A stretch of DNA of 34,065 bases from Chitinophaga pinensis (GCA_943329075.2 CALQCM020000050.1:1-34065), one strand, 5' to 3'; shown: positions 15,780-25,128, counted from the stretch's first letter. Numbers and translations: made by a program. Notes: generated by a model from the letters alone, not told the origin.

Positions 15780-16673
15780 TCAGGCGCCTGCCGGTTCGCC
15801 GTCCACCAGTTGCAAATGCACGCTGTGGTGGTGCTGCTCGGCGCGTTCGATCGCGTGTTCAAGCCGCAGGATGTGATCGTGCAGAATTTCGAAGAGCAGC
15901 ACGCACATCGTCGATGAAACCGCATAGAGGCCGATCGAGAGACGCTCGATATCGCTGACCGCGCCCAGCGCCTCATGCCGCGAGAGAAAGAAATAATCAC
16001 CGAGCACCAGTCCCGCCGCGGTGGCAAGCAACCCAGGCCCGAGGCCGCCATACCAGGCCGCAATCATTGCCGCCGGCACGAAGAAAATGAAGGGGAAACG
16101 CGTTTCCGGCGCGCCGAACAACCAGTGGTGCAGGCCGAACGCCAGCAGCACCGCCAGCGCGGTCAGGCCGTAGCGTTGTGCCAGACTGCGCTGCAAATAA
16201 CCGCCGTTCAACACCAGCGCATCGGCGTTCAGCGCCGGTCCGTCGCCGTGCAACTGCCAGGCGTTGCGCGCCTGCGACAGCAGATGTTCAAGACGGCGTA
16301 TCGTGCGGTGCAGGTTTTCACACAGCATGACGCAGACCAGCGTCGTCACACCGAACACGCCCAGACTCATCGATTCATGGATGCCGAGCGGCAACAACGA
16401 GCCGCGCGTGGAAATGAATATGTATTCACCGAGCACCACGCCCAGCAGGGTGGCCGCAATGCCGGGACCGAGGCCGCCGAACCAGACCGCAACGATCGCC
16501 GCCGGCACGAAGAAGGTGAAGGCCAGCCGGTTCTGCAAATCGCCGTAGATCACGTAGCGCACCGAAAACGCCAGCAGCACCGCCAGCACGGCGATCGAAT
16601 AACGCAGTACGCGCGAACGCCGGAAGGGCCACTCGCCGTGTTTGTAGGGAACGATGTTTTCGTCGCGCAGCAT
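15780..16673 (-). CDS. Membrane protein with two tandem DUF4118-like modules, 297 aa
   Basis: A membrane protein of unknown function with an internal duplication. Module 1 (about residues 20-115) contains FTFFVPAAIVAVWFGGLGPG and IAATLLGVVLGEYIF; module 2 (about 165-265) contains FIFFVPAAMIAAWYGGLGPG and LLATAAGLVLGDYFF. These are the three to four membrane helices of the DUF4118 domain known from KdpD and related sensor kinases. No histidine kinase, PAS or other output domain follows; only a His-rich helix ends the chain (HDHILRLEHAIERAEQHHHS). Each module is followed by a matching amphipathic helix (ENLHRTIRRLEHLLSQ and EILHDHILRLEHAIER), supporting whole-module duplication. The ATG at 16673 is chosen because the longer frame overlaps alr; it has no clear Shine-Dalgarno. 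It lies between alr and radA. Confidence 0.8.
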   Translation of the reverse strand: MLRDENIVPYKHGEWPFRRSRVLRYSIAVLAVLLAFSVRYVIYGDLQNRLAFTFFVPAAIVAVWFGGLGPGIAATLLGVVLGEYIFISTRGSLLPLGIHESMSLGVFGVTTLVCVMLCENLHRTIRRLEHLLSQARNAWQLHGDGPALNADALVLNGGYLQRSLAQRYGLTALAVLLAFGLHHWLFGAPETRFPFIFFVPAAMIAAWYGGLGPGLLATAAGLVLGDYFFLSRHEALGAVSDIERLSIGLYAVSSTMCVLLFEILHDHILRLEHAIERAEQHHHSVHLQLVDGEPAGA

Positions 16674-16702
16674 GGCGGAATGATACACCCGGGCAGCGGG
16701 GT

Positions 16703-17767
16703 TCAGCGCTCGATCACCGGCACGCGCGGTGCCAGCGCACACAACAACTCGTAGCTGACGGTGCCGGCGGCGGCGGCGACCTCGTCGGCCGGCATGCCCG
16801 CGCCCCACAGCACCACCGGAGCGCCGACCCCCGCTGCGGGCAGCGCCGTCAAATCGCAGCACAGCAGATCCATGGCAATGCGGCCGACTGTGCGCGTGCG
16901 CCGTCCCGCCACCAGCAGCGGCGTGCCGGTCGGCGCGTGGCGCGGATAGCCGTCGGCATAACCGCAGGCCGCCACCCCGATGCGCATCGGGCCCGGCGCG
17001 ACGAAGGCCGAGCCGTAACCGACGCTGTCGCCGGCGGCGATCTCCTGCACCGCAAGAATGCGGCTCGCCAGCGTCATCACCGGTTTGAGTCCGAACGCGG
17101 CAGCAGTGGCATCGGCAAACGGTGAACAGCCGTAGAGCATGATGCCCGGCCGCACCCAGTCGACATGCGTCTGCGGATGGCGCAGCACCGCGGCCGAATT
17201 CGCCAGCGTGCCGGGCAGGCCGTGGCCGGCGGCCAGCGCGCTGAACGACTCGAACTGCCAGTCGACGCCGCGCGCTTCATCGGCGGCAGCGAAATGTGTC
17301 ATCAGCGTGACCTCGCGCACGGCGCGATGGGCGCGCAACGCCGCCAGCGCAGCGGCCGCCTGCCCGAGCGGGAAGCCGAGGCGGTTCATGCCGGTATTCA
17401 ATTTGAGCAGCACGTCAAAACGGGCGTTGGCCGGCGCCTCATCGAGCATGCGCAGCTGTTCCTCGCCATGCACGACGATGGATAGATCGCTGCGCGCCGC
17501 CGCTGCCAGTTCGCCGGTTTCGAACAGACCTTCGAGCAGCACCAGCCGCTTGGCGTAACCACCCTCGCGCAAACGCACCGCGGCGTCGATCTCGATCAAG
17601 CCTAAGCCGTCGGCAGCGCCGAGTGCACGCGCTGCGCGTGCGAGCCCGTGGCCATAGGCGTTGGCCTTGACCACTGCCAGCACGCGCGCGCCGCCGGCAT
17701 GCGCGCGCACCACGCCGAGATTGTGCGCGAACGCGGCGCTGTCGATGGTGGCGGTGAGCGGACGCAT
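16703..17767 (-). CDS. alr: Alanine racemase, 354 aa
   Basis: PLP enzyme interconverting L- and D-alanine for peptidoglycan synthesis. The PLP lysine is K34 in AVVKANAYGHG. Further family motifs are LKLNTGMNRLGF, MTHFAAADE, NSAAVLRHP, the catalytic tyrosine segment GDSVGYGSAF, and the C-terminal RTVGRIAMDLLCCDLTAL. The start at 17767 (MRPLTATIDSAAF) is preferred over the longer frame to 17782, because the LysR stop codon sits two bases upstream and the family starts close to this point. It is tightly packed after the lysR gene and followed by the DUF4118 gene after 29 nt. Confidence 0.96.
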   Translation of the reverse strand: MRPLTATIDSAAFAHNLGVVRAHAGGARVLAVVKANAYGHGLARAARALGAADGLGLIEIDAAVRLREGGYAKRLVLLEGLFETGELAAAARSDLSIVVHGEEQLRMLDEAPANARFDVLLKLNTGMNRLGFPLGQAAAALAALRAHRAVREVTLMTHFAAADEARGVDWQFESFSALAAGHGLPGTLANSAAVLRHPQTHVDWVRPGIMLYGCSPFADATAAAFGLKPVMTLASRILAVQEIAAGDSVGYGSAFVAPGPMRIGVAACGYADGYPRHAPTGTPLLVAGRRTRTVGRIAMDLLCCDLTALPAAGVGAPVVLWGAGMPADEVAAAAGTVSYELLCALAPRVPVIER

Positions 17768-17769
17768 GT

Positions 17770-18678
17770 TCAGGCCTTGCACGCCATCGCGCGCATGCGC
17801 AGCGTGGCGAACTCGACAAAAGTTGCCAGCAGGCGCGAACGGAAATTTTTCTGCGGATAGACCAGCGACAGCTTGCGTATGAGGCGCGGCTTCAGCGGCA
17901 GCGCAACCAGACTGCCGAGCTTCAACTCCTTCGCCACCGAGGCGCGCGACATGATGGCGATCCCGATGCCGGTCTCGACGACACCCTTGATCGCCTCCGG
18001 GCTGCCAAGCTCCATCACGATGTTGAGGTCGTCAGCGGCGACACCGGCGGCCTGCAGGTACTGGTCGGAAAATTCGCGCGTGCCCGAACCCGTCTCGCGG
18101 CTCACATAAGGTTCGCCGACGATCTGCAGCGGCGTCACCGATTTCTGTTTCGCCAGCGGATAATCCGGCGCGCAGATCATCACCAGTTCGTCGTCGCAGC
18201 AGACCTCGGTGTGCAGGCCGGGCAGGTGCGCCGGCGATTCGATCAGGCCGAGATCGATGGTGTGGTCGGCAACGCGGTTTTCAATCGTTTCCGAATTGGC
18301 CACCGTCATATGCGGCTGCACCTGCGGATGCAGCGCCTTGAACTCGCCGAGCACGCGCGGCAGAATGAATTCGGCGATCGTCATGCTGCAACCCAGCAGC
18401 AGCGGGCCGCTGATCGAACCGTGCATTTCGCCGACGCGCTTGTCGAGTTCGTCGCCCAGTTCAAGGATGCGTTCGGCGTATTGCAGGACAATTTCGCCGG
18501 TCGGCGTCAGCACAATGCCGCCGCGGGCGCGCTCGAACAGGCGCGCGTCGAAGTGTTCTTCGAGCTGCTTGATCTGGAACGTCACCGCCGGCTGCGTCAT
18601 GCACAGTTGTTCGGCCGCCCGCGTGAAGCTCAGCTGTCTGGCAACGGTGTAGAACACCTGCAATCTGCGGTCGGCCAT
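17770..18678 (-). CDS. LysR-family transcriptional regulator, CbbR/CysB-like, 302 aa
   Basis: DNA-binding regulator. The N-terminal winged helix-turn-helix is clear (LQVFYTVARQLSFTRAAEQL, CMTQPAVTFQIKQLEEHFDA, RLFERARGGIVLTPTGEIVL), and the remainder is the LysR effector domain. The effector domain (GCSMTIAEFILPRVLGEFKA; YVSRETGSGTREF) resembles the CbbR-type subgroup by eye. I chose the ATG at 18678 (MADRRLQVF) because the frame up to 18741 adds an Arg/Pro-rich stretch unlike any family member. The gene is divergent from lplT with a 217-nt gap and directly followed by alr, so lplT and itself are candidate targets. The effector is unknown. Confidence 0.92.
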   Translation of the reverse strand: MADRRLQVFYTVARQLSFTRAAEQLCMTQPAVTFQIKQLEEHFDARLFERARGGIVLTPTGEIVLQYAERILELGDELDKRVGEMHGSISGPLLLGCSMTIAEFILPRVLGEFKALHPQVQPHMTVANSETIENRVADHTIDLGLIESPAHLPGLHTEVCCDDELVMICAPDYPLAKQKSVTPLQIVGEPYVSRETGSGTREFSDQYLQAAGVAADDLNIVMELGSPEAIKGVVETGIGIAIMSRASVAKELKLGSLVALPLKPRLIRKLSLVYPQKNFRSRLLATFVEFATLRMRAMACKA

Positions 18679-18846
18679 GGGGTGACGCGGCGGCGGCCGG
18701 CGCGGCGCGCGGTCAAAATTCGCCGCCCGCTCCTGCCGCATTCCGCGCCTGTTCCTTGCTTGAATTCGGGTCGCTATTCAACCACATTTCTGCCGCGGAG
18801 TCATGAACCTAGCGCACCTTTGCGGCGCGCCGCACAAATCGAACTA

Positions 18847-18855
18847 TGGTATAAA
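18847..18855 (+). promoter_or_regulatory. Possible extended -10 promoter of lplT
   Basis: TGGTATAAA at 18847-18855 fits an extended -10 (TGn plus TATAAA), lying about 41 nt upstream of the chosen lplT start. No good -35 is at standard distance. A transcript starting here could not use the upstream ATG at 18803, which supports the start at 18896. Confidence 0.35.
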
Positions 18856-18895
18856 GACGCACCTCATTACGCCCCGCAGAGGGCCCGCCGTATTC

Positions 18896-20158
18896 ATGCC
18901 ATTCGGTTTCTACATCATCATGGCGGCGCAGTTTTTTTCGTCGCTCGCCGACAACGCGCTCCTCGTCGCCGCCATCGCCACGCTTGCGATGCTCGATTCG
19001 CCGGCATGGCTGACGCCGATGCTGAAGCTGTTCTTCACCATTTCGTATGTGCTGCTGGCGCCGTTCGTCGGCGCCTTCGCCGATTCGATGCCCAAGGGCA
19101 AGGTGATGCTGATCTCCAACGGCATCAAGGTCGCCGGCTGCCTGCTGATGCTGTTCGGCCTGCACCCGCTGCTCGCCTACGGCGTGGTCGGCCTCGGCGC
19201 CGCGGCCTACTCGCCGGCCAAATACGGCATCCTCACAGAATATCTGCCGCACCCGAAACTGGTCGTTGCCAACGGCTGGATCGAAGGGCTCACCGTCTGC
19301 TCCATCATTCTGGGCACCGTGCTGGGCGGCGCGCTCGTCAGTGAAACACTGTCTTCACGTCTGCTGGTATTCGATTTCCCGCTGATCGACACCGGCATCG
19401 ACAACGCCGCCGAAGTGGCGATCTCGCTGATCATCATTTTTTACGCGATCGCCGCCATCTTCAACGTCTACGTGCCGCTGACCGGCTTCGTACACCGGCC
19501 GGTCGAGCGCAATCCGGTTTTTCTGGTGCGCGATTTTGCGCGCGGCCTGCGCCTGCTGTGGCAAGACAAACTCGGCCAGATTTCGCTCGCCACCACCACG
19601 CTGTTCTGGGGCGCTGGCGCAACGCTGCAGTTCATCGTGCTGAAATGGGCGCAGGTGGCACTCGGCTACACGCTGGCACAGGCGACCATTCTGCAGGGCA
19701 TCACCGCGGTCGGCATCGCCGCCGGCGCCATCCTTGCGGCACGCATCGTGCCGCTGCACCGCGCCGTCAGCGTGCTGCCGGTGGGCATCACGATGGGCAT
19801 CATCGTCATCTTCATGCTCTTCGTCAAAGACGTTTATCTCGCCATGCTGCTGATGACCGTCGTTGGCGGGCTGGCCGGTTTCTTCGTTGTGCCGATGAAC
19901 GCCCTGCTGCAACACCGCGGCCATCTGCTGATGGGCGCCGGGCACTCGATCGCGGTGCAGAATTTCAACGAGAACCTGAGCATCCTCGTCATGCTCGGCG
20001 TCTATGCGCTGCTGATCAAGATGGAGTTTTCGATCTATACCGTGATCGCGCTGTTCGGCCTCTTCCTGTCGTCGGCGATGACGCTGGTGCGCGAGCAACA
20101 CTACATGAATCTGCGCGAAGGCCCGCTGCCGCAAATCCCGACCGAGTTGAAAAAGTAA
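18896..20158 (+). CDS. lplT: Lysophospholipid transporter LplT (major facilitator family), 420 aa
   Basis: Inner-membrane flippase moving lysophospholipids inward for re-acylation. It starts MPFGFYIIMAAQFFSSLADN, typical of LplT, and shows the MFS features ADSMPKGKVMLISNGIKVAG after helix 2-3 and YSPAKYGILTEYLPHPKLVV. About 12 hydrophobic segments are visible. The start at 18896 is preferred over 18803, since the upstream 31 residues are polar and lie over a likely promoter. No acyltransferase (aas) gene is adjacent. It is divergent from lysR-alr and ends 30 nt before the convergent VWA gene. Confidence 0.94.
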   Translation: MPFGFYIIMAAQFFSSLADNALLVAAIATLAMLDSPAWLTPMLKLFFTISYVLLAPFVGAFADSMPKGKVMLISNGIKVAGCLLMLFGLHPLLAYGVVGLGAAAYSPAKYGILTEYLPHPKLVVANGWIEGLTVCSIILGTVLGGALVSETLSSRLLVFDFPLIDTGIDNAAEVAISLIIIFYAIAAIFNVYVPLTGFVHRPVERNPVFLVRDFARGLRLLWQDKLGQISLATTTLFWGAGATLQFIVLKWAQVALGYTLAQATILQGITAVGIAAGAILAARIVPLHRAVSVLPVGITMGIIVIFMLFVKDVYLAMLLMTVVGGLAGFFVVPMNALLQHRGHLLMGAGHSIAVQNFNENLSILVMLGVYALLIKMEFSIYTVIALFGLFLSSAMTLVREQHYMNLREGPLPQIPTELKK

Positions 20159-20188
20159 GTTGCAGACAAGGCAACCGCCGGCGCGGCT

Positions 20189-22708
20189 CTAGCGCCGCAG
20201 GCGCAGATAAATCTCGGGCAGCTTGTTGGGCAGGCTGTTGATATGGTCGAGCACCATGTAATGCCCCGCCCCGAAGATCTGCGGCAGATACTGGTTGGCC
20301 ATGGTGTCGACGGTGATGCAGTACGGATGAATACCGCAGGCCACCGCCTCCTTCACCGCCATGCGCGTGTCTTCGTGCAGATACCGGCGGTCACCGCCGT
20401 CGTCATAATCCTCGGGACGACCGTCGGACAACAACAACAATAAACGCCGGCGGCTCTGCACCTTGTCGAATCGCGCGGTGGCGTGGCGGATGGCCGCCCC
20501 CATGCGCGTGGCCAGCCGCCCCGACATGCCGCCAATCACGCTTTTCACCTCGTTCGTGTAGGGCTGGTCGAATTCCTTGATCGTGTAATAACTGACGTTG
20601 TCGCGATACTTCGAACAGAAGCCGGCGATGCTGTAGGCGTCGCCAACCTCTTCCATGCTCTCGGCGAACAACAACACGCCTGCGCGAATGCGGTCGACGA
20701 GGCGCCCGCCGCCCTCGGGCAGATGCTGCATGATCGAGGTCGACATGTCGGCCAGCAAGGTGACCGAGACATCGCGCTGGCGGATTTCACGCCGGCGGTA
20801 AATCGATGGCTCGGGCGACATGCCGGCCAGACGCTCGGCCGCATAAGTGATCGCTGCGTTCAGATCGATGTCGTCGCCGTCGAACTGGCGCACCTTCGGC
20901 GCCAGGCGTGTCGGCTTCTGCGCCTGGATCGCCTTCTTCAACCGCTTCAACGCCATCGAGTATTGCGCCATCAGGCGTTCGGCCTCGGAGGCGTTCGAAT
21001 CGGTCAGCGGCTTTTCCTGCACCCAGCACCAGTTGCGCTTGTAGCGACCCTCGCGATAATCCCATTCGGGATAGGGTTTGCCCTTCGCGCCGCCTTTTTC
21101 ATCGCCGGTTGGCGTCTGCGTGCGCTGCATGGTCTGCCGGCTCGAACCGCTGCTCTTGCCGTCGGAGGCGACGGTTTTTTCCTGCGCCGCGCTTTGCTCG
21201 CCGCCGCTCTCGGCGTTCTGTTCGTCTTCCTTGCTCTCTTCGCCGTCGCTTTTTTCCTGTTCGCTGTCGGCGCCGGCCTTGGTCTGCTGCGGCTGGTCGT
21301 CGCCCTCCTGCGCATGCACCGCGCGCGCGGCGTTCGGCGCGCGGCCCGGCAGATAACAACTGCGAAACACCTCGGGATCGATCACCGGCGGAAGTATCGT
21401 GCTCGCGTAGAGTTCATTGGCGATGCGGAAGGCGTCGGCCAGCGTCGCGCTCGGTTCGAACAATGGCGTCAGCCGTTGATCGAAAGCAGGAAGATCGATA
21501 ACCTCGCCGCGGAAATGCGCCAATGCGCCGCGCACCGAAGTCAGCGCCGCTTCGTAATAGGGCCGCGCATCCAGCAGACGCACGCGGTGCTCGACGCCCG
21601 TTGCGTACAGGCGGCTGAGAAAGTTCGGCACCACGCTTTGCACGCGGCAATCGATGCGCAAATCGTCGCAAAGATCGAACAACAACTGGAAGCGCAACAG
21701 GTCTTCGCCGTAACGTTCGTAGAGCGGCGCCCACGAGATTGCGCCGTTGCCCGGCAGGTCGAGGCCGGTTTCGCGGAATATGGTGTCGAGCGCGGCACGC
21801 TCGAAGCTGCCGTAGACGATGCGGCCGGCGGAGTGCAGCACGGCGAGTATCGCCTCTTCGCGGTCGGGCATCACCGCCGGCAGGAACAGGCTGCGGCCGT
21901 CGGTCTCGACGAAAGGCCGGCCTTTCTCCGGCGACCACGCGCCTTCCTTCAGATCGATTTTTCGCTCGAACCAGATCTCGAGCAGCAGTCCCAGCAGGTG
22001 ATTGCGGTCGGCCATGCGGAAACCCGGCAGATGGTCGATCAAGGCAGAGAGGCTTTCTTCGCTTTCAAGCCGGAAGTACGACTCACCGCGCACGCGGCCG
22101 GCCTGCATGATGTCAGCGCCGCGCGTTGCCCACGGCAGTATCGCCTGCGCGCCAAGCAGATTGCGCACGCGCACCGCGCCGGGCAGATAGGTCGCCAGCA
22201 TCAGCTTGCGGCCCTCGAACATTTCTTCGATCGGTTCGCACAACTGCTCGATGCCGGCGATGCCCTGACGACCAGCGAGATCAAGCACCGGCGTATTGAA
22301 ATACATGCGCCCGCTCTCGGCGTGGCGGCCGTACCAGTTGAGGCCGATTTCCGCCCAGCGCGGCTCGCCGGCGTGGCCAAGCACGCCGAACGCGCGCGGC
22401 AGATTTTTCATGAAGCCGTCGAGTGCCGCGGTGGCCGCCGGCCATTGCAGAAAACGCAGCGCCTGCGCCGTCCACGGCATCACGGTTTCGGAAATACGCT
22501 CGGCCTCGCGCGTGCCCTGCACAAAGGCGCCGCCGGCATCGATGTCGTATTCCAGCAGGCGGCGTGCCGCCGTCAGCCAGGCGTTCAGTGTCTGTTCGCC
22601 GTGCCGCCGGATGGTCGGCAGAATTTCCATTGCTTCGCGGTGCGAACGCCCGCTCAGCGCCGCGATTGCATCGAGCGCCTTGTCGACCGAACTGGAATTG
22701 CCTGTCAC
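20189..22708 (-). CDS. VWA-domain protein of the CbbO/NorD family, 839 aa
   Basis: Adaptor partner of the adjacent MoxR-class AAA+ ATPase. In CbbQO the pair re-activates inhibited RuBisCO, and in NorQD it assists maturation of nitric oxide reductase; which target applies here is not shown. The C-terminal von Willebrand A domain begins near residue 640 with an intact MIDAS, LLADMSTS (D-x-S-x-S), and continues with LLLLLSDGRPEDYDDGGDRR. A low-complexity acidic/Gln/Ser/Lys linker (about 470-545) separates it from a large N-terminal helical region. At 839 residues it is longer than typical NorD (about 640) and closer to CbbO. The frame opens with GTG at 22708, 19 nt after the ATPase stop, without an obvious Shine-Dalgarno, so translational coupling is likely. 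Confidence 0.85.
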   Translation of the reverse strand: MTGNSSSVDKALDAIAALSGRSHREAMEILPTIRRHGEQTLNAWLTAARRLLEYDIDAGGAFVQGTREAERISETVMPWTAQALRFLQWPAATAALDGFMKNLPRAFGVLGHAGEPRWAEIGLNWYGRHAESGRMYFNTPVLDLAGRQGIAGIEQLCEPIEEMFEGRKLMLATYLPGAVRVRNLLGAQAILPWATRGADIMQAGRVRGESYFRLESEESLSALIDHLPGFRMADRNHLLGLLLEIWFERKIDLKEGAWSPEKGRPFVETDGRSLFLPAVMPDREEAILAVLHSAGRIVYGSFERAALDTIFRETGLDLPGNGAISWAPLYERYGEDLLRFQLLFDLCDDLRIDCRVQSVVPNFLSRLYATGVEHRVRLLDARPYYEAALTSVRGALAHFRGEVIDLPAFDQRLTPLFEPSATLADAFRIANELYASTILPPVIDPEVFRSCYLPGRAPNAARAVHAQEGDDQPQQTKAGADSEQEKSDGEESKEDEQNAESGGEQSAAQEKTVASDGKSSGSSRQTMQRTQTPTGDEKGGAKGKPYPEWDYREGRYKRNWCWVQEKPLTDSNASEAERLMAQYSMALKRLKKAIQAQKPTRLAPKVRQFDGDDIDLNAAITYAAERLAGMSPEPSIYRRREIRQRDVSVTLLADMSTSIMQHLPEGGGRLVDRIRAGVLLFAESMEEVGDAYSIAGFCSKYRDNVSYYTIKEFDQPYTNEVKSVIGGMSGRLATRMGAAIRHATARFDKVQSRRRLLLLLSDGRPEDYDDGGDRRYLHEDTRMAVKEAVACGIHPYCITVDTMANQYLPQIFGAGHYMVLDHINSLPNKLPEIYLRLRR

Positions 22709-22727
22709 GCCGGTGTTTCGCGCGTGA

Positions 22728-23576
22728 TCAAGCGGGGAAATGTGCCTTGACGATTTCGAGCATCGCCTCGGACAGCTCGATATCGTCGGTCAGCGGGTTC
22801 ACCATTGCGACCTGGCAGGCGGTGATCGGATCGAGGCCGGCACTGATCATGTAGGCCGCGTAGACCAGCGCGCGCGTCGAGGTCGCCTCTTCGAGGCCGT
22901 GGTCTTTCAGCAGGCGCGCCTTGCGGCCCGCGGCGACCAGCTTCGCCACCAGTTCGGGCGCAACACCCGGCACTTCGTTGGCAACAATCTTGCGCTCGGT
23001 CTCTTCAGCCGGAAAATCGAAATTGATGGCGATGAAGCGCTGCTTGGTCGACGGCTTCAGGTCTTTCAACACGGTCTGATAACCGGGGTTGTACGAAATG
23101 ACGAGCAGGAAATCCTCGTGCGCGTCGATTTCCTGGCCCTTCTTTTCGATCGACAGTTTGCGGCGGTGGTCGGTCAAGGCGTGGATCACCACGGTCGAAT
23201 CGGTGCGCGCCTCGACGATTTCATCGAGGTAACAAATTGCGCCGGCCTTCACCGAACGTGTCAGCGGGCCGTCGTGCCAGACGGTTTCGGCGCCCTCGAT
23301 GAGGAAACGGCCGACGAGGTCGGAACTGGTCAGATCCTCATGGCAGGACACGGTCACCAGGGGACGCTTCAGCTGGTAAGCCATGTATTCGAGAAAGCGC
23401 GTCTTGCCGCAGCCGGTCGGGCCCTTCAGCATGATCGGCAGGCGCTTGCGATAAGCAGCCTCGAAAATGGCGACTTCGTTGGCCTGCGGTTCGTAATAAG
23501 GAGCGACGTCGCTCGCCTGCGGCATTTGCAGGATATCGTGCTCGACGCCACGCACGCGTTTGGCAGCAGTTGTCAT
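22728..23576 (-). CDS. CbbQ/NirQ/NorQ-type MoxR AAA+ ATPase, 282 aa
   Basis: AAA+ ATPase working as a hexameric motor with the VWA protein downstream. Visible are [20 protein letters not shown], Walker [21 protein letters not shown], the segment [20 protein letters not shown], Walker [13 protein letters not shown], and [20 protein letters not shown] with sensor-1 Asn and arginine-finger region QRF. These are the CbbQ/NorQ/GpvN signatures. CbbQ and NorQ cannot be separated by eye. No RuBisCO, nitric oxide reductase or nitrite reductase gene is in the window. The ATG at 23576 is chosen over an adjacent in-frame GTG. It forms a two-gene unit with the VWA gene. Confidence 0.93.
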   Translation of the reverse strand: MTTAAKRVRGVEHDILQMPQASDVAPYYEPQANEVAIFEAAYRKRLPIMLKGPTGCGKTRFLEYMAYQLKRPLVTVSCHEDLTSSDLVGRFLIEGAETVWHDGPLTRSVKAGAICYLDEIVEARTDSTVVIHALTDHRRKLSIEKKGQEIDAHEDFLLVISYNPGYQTVLKDLKPSTKQRFIAINFDFPAEETERKIVANEVPGVAPELVAKLVAAGRKARLLKDHGLEEATSTRALVYAAYMISAGLDPITACQVAMVNPLTDDIELSEAMLEIVKAHFPA

Positions 23577-23750
23577 CACTATTCCACTTCAGCCACTAGG
23601 GGCACAGATTTTCGAGGGAAACCCGGGATTCTTCGGAAACCCCATGTGCACCAGGTGCAATGCGGCCGCCAACACCGGCATTTTAGCAGCAGTGGCGCGG
23701 GGGCGTAAGGCGTGGACCGGTCGCTCACACGGGCAAACGCCCGCAGCCGT

Positions 23751-24248
23751 CTAAAGCACGACCGGCTTGTCCGACAGTTCGTTGGGGTTTTCGCCCAACG
23801 GCGGAAAATGCGCTTTGAGCAGCGCGGTGATTTCGTTGATTGCGGCCAGTGCGCCCGCTTCGAATCGCCGCTGGCGAAACGCCGCCTCCATGCGCCGGCA
23901 GATGGCATCCCATTGTGCCTGCCCGGCCAGCGCGCTGATGCCGCGGTCAGCGACGATTTCGATGCGCCGGTCGACCAGCTGCACGTAAATCAGCACGCCG
24001 CTGTTGTGTGCGGTGTCCCATACCCGCAACGAGGCAAACAATTCTTCAGCGCGCCGGCGCGCCGTCTGTCCGTGCCACAAGGGCTGCGGATGCAGGCCCG
24101 CCTCGACCGCAAAGCGCAGTTCGCCGTCGTGTAACGTTTCCGAGGCGGCGATGGCCGCTTCAATCGCCGCCAGCACGCTTTTCGGGAACGCGCGGTTGAC
24201 GATCCAGTGCGGTGCGAACAGATGTTTGAGTATGCGTTTTGCGTTCAT
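23751..24248 (-). CDS. TPM-domain protein, 165 aa
   Basis: Contains a single TPM (TLP18.3/Psb32/MOLO-1) fold domain. Recognisable parts are IEAAIAASETLHDGELRFAV, ASLRVWDTAHNSGVLIYVQL and DRRIEIVADRGISALAGQAQ, followed by WDAICRRMEAAFRQRRFEAG. No signal peptide or membrane helix is seen, so it is probably cytoplasmic or peripheral. Its ATG follows the TGA of the preceding TPM gene with a single base between, so the two are translationally coupled. Together with lemA it forms the recurrent lemA-TPM-TPM cluster, whose role (membrane or envelope stress maintenance) is poorly understood. Confidence 0.88.
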   Translation of the reverse strand: MNAKRILKHLFAPHWIVNRAFPKSVLAAIEAAIAASETLHDGELRFAVEAGLHPQPLWHGQTARRRAEELFASLRVWDTAHNSGVLIYVQLVDRRIEIVADRGISALAGQAQWDAICRRMEAAFRQRRFEAGALAAINEITALLKAHFPPLGENPNELSDKPVVL

Positions 24249-24249
24249 C

Positions 24250-25110
24250 TCACCAGCTCCCCGAAGAGCCGCCGCCCCCTGAACTGCCGCCCCCGCCGCT
24301 GAATCCGCCGCTGCCGCTGGAGCCGCCGCCGAAACTGCCCCCGCCGCTGCTCCAACCGCCGCCCGTATTGCCCATCAAGCCGAAAACGAAGGCCAATATT
24401 GCTGCAAACACGGCAATCAGCAGCGAGCCGGCAACGCCCCACGCCACAAACCCGACGACGCCGCTGATGATGCCCGCACCCAGCACACGCCCGAAGACGG
24501 CGCGCAGGATGCCACCAACGATGAAGACCAGCACGAAGCCGATCGCCAGCAGATTGTTCCAGTCATTGCCGCCACCAGACGCCTGCTCCCGCGGCGCCGG
24601 CAGTGCTTCACCGTCGATCACGCCGGTAATCCGCGCCACGCCCGCCGCAACCCCGCCGTAGAAATCGCCCTGCTTGAAACGCGGCACGATCTCGCCGGCA
24701 ATGATGCGCTTGGCAATTGCATCAGGCAGCACGCCTTCGAGGCCGTAACCGACTTCGATGCGCAGCTTGCGGTCGTCCTTGGCGATCAGCAGCAGCACGC
24801 CGTCATCGACGCCCTTGCGGCCGAGCTTCCAGGTTTCCTCGACGCGCACCGCATACTGCTCGACGGTTTCAGGCTGGGTCGTGGGCAGCATCAGCACCGC
24901 AACCTGCGCGCCCTTGCGCTTCTCGAATGCGGCCAGCGTCTGTTCGAGCGCGGATTTTTGCGCAGCGTCGAGCGTGCCGGTGAGATCGGTGACGCGCGCC
25001 TTGAGCGGCGGCACCGCGACATCCGCCGTTGCCAATGAGGGAACCAGTAGCAATGCAGCGATCAGCAACGATCGCAGCAGCCTGCCGGCACCGGCGCCCA
25101 AGGCGGCCAT
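24250..25110 (-). CDS. YgcG-like TPM-domain membrane protein with Gly/Ser-rich tail, 286 aa
   Basis: Begins with a signal or anchor sequence (LLRSLLIAALLLVPSLATA). Next comes a TPM domain (about residues 35-170: RVTDLTGTLDAAQKSALEQT, LGRKGVDDGVLLLIAKDDRK, LRIEVGYGLEGVLPDAIAKR). Two to three hydrophobic segments follow (about 190-255), then a C-terminal tail of about 30 residues that is almost entirely Gly and Ser and ends in SGSW. This is the layout of E. coli YgcG-type proteins. The ATG at 25110 has no clear ribosome site. It is 18 nt downstream of lemA and coupled to the second TPM gene. Confidence 0.92.
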   Translation of the reverse strand: MAALGAGAGRLLRSLLIAALLLVPSLATADVAVPPLKARVTDLTGTLDAAQKSALEQTLAAFEKRKGAQVAVLMLPTTQPETVEQYAVRVEETWKLGRKGVDDGVLLLIAKDDRKLRIEVGYGLEGVLPDAIAKRIIAGEIVPRFKQGDFYGGVAAGVARITGVIDGEALPAPREQASGGGNDWNNLLAIGFVLVFIVGGILRAVFGRVLGAGIISGVVGFVAWGVAGSLLIAVFAAILAFVFGLMGNTGGGWSSGGGSFGGGSSGSGGFSGGGGSSGGGGSSGSW

Positions 25111-25128
25111 CGTGTTTGCGCTGCGGCG

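Noticed and set aside
20483..22750. 755-codon open frame antisense to the VWA gene
   Set aside because: It is a shadow frame with no recognisable domain, opposite a clear CbbO/NorD-type protein.
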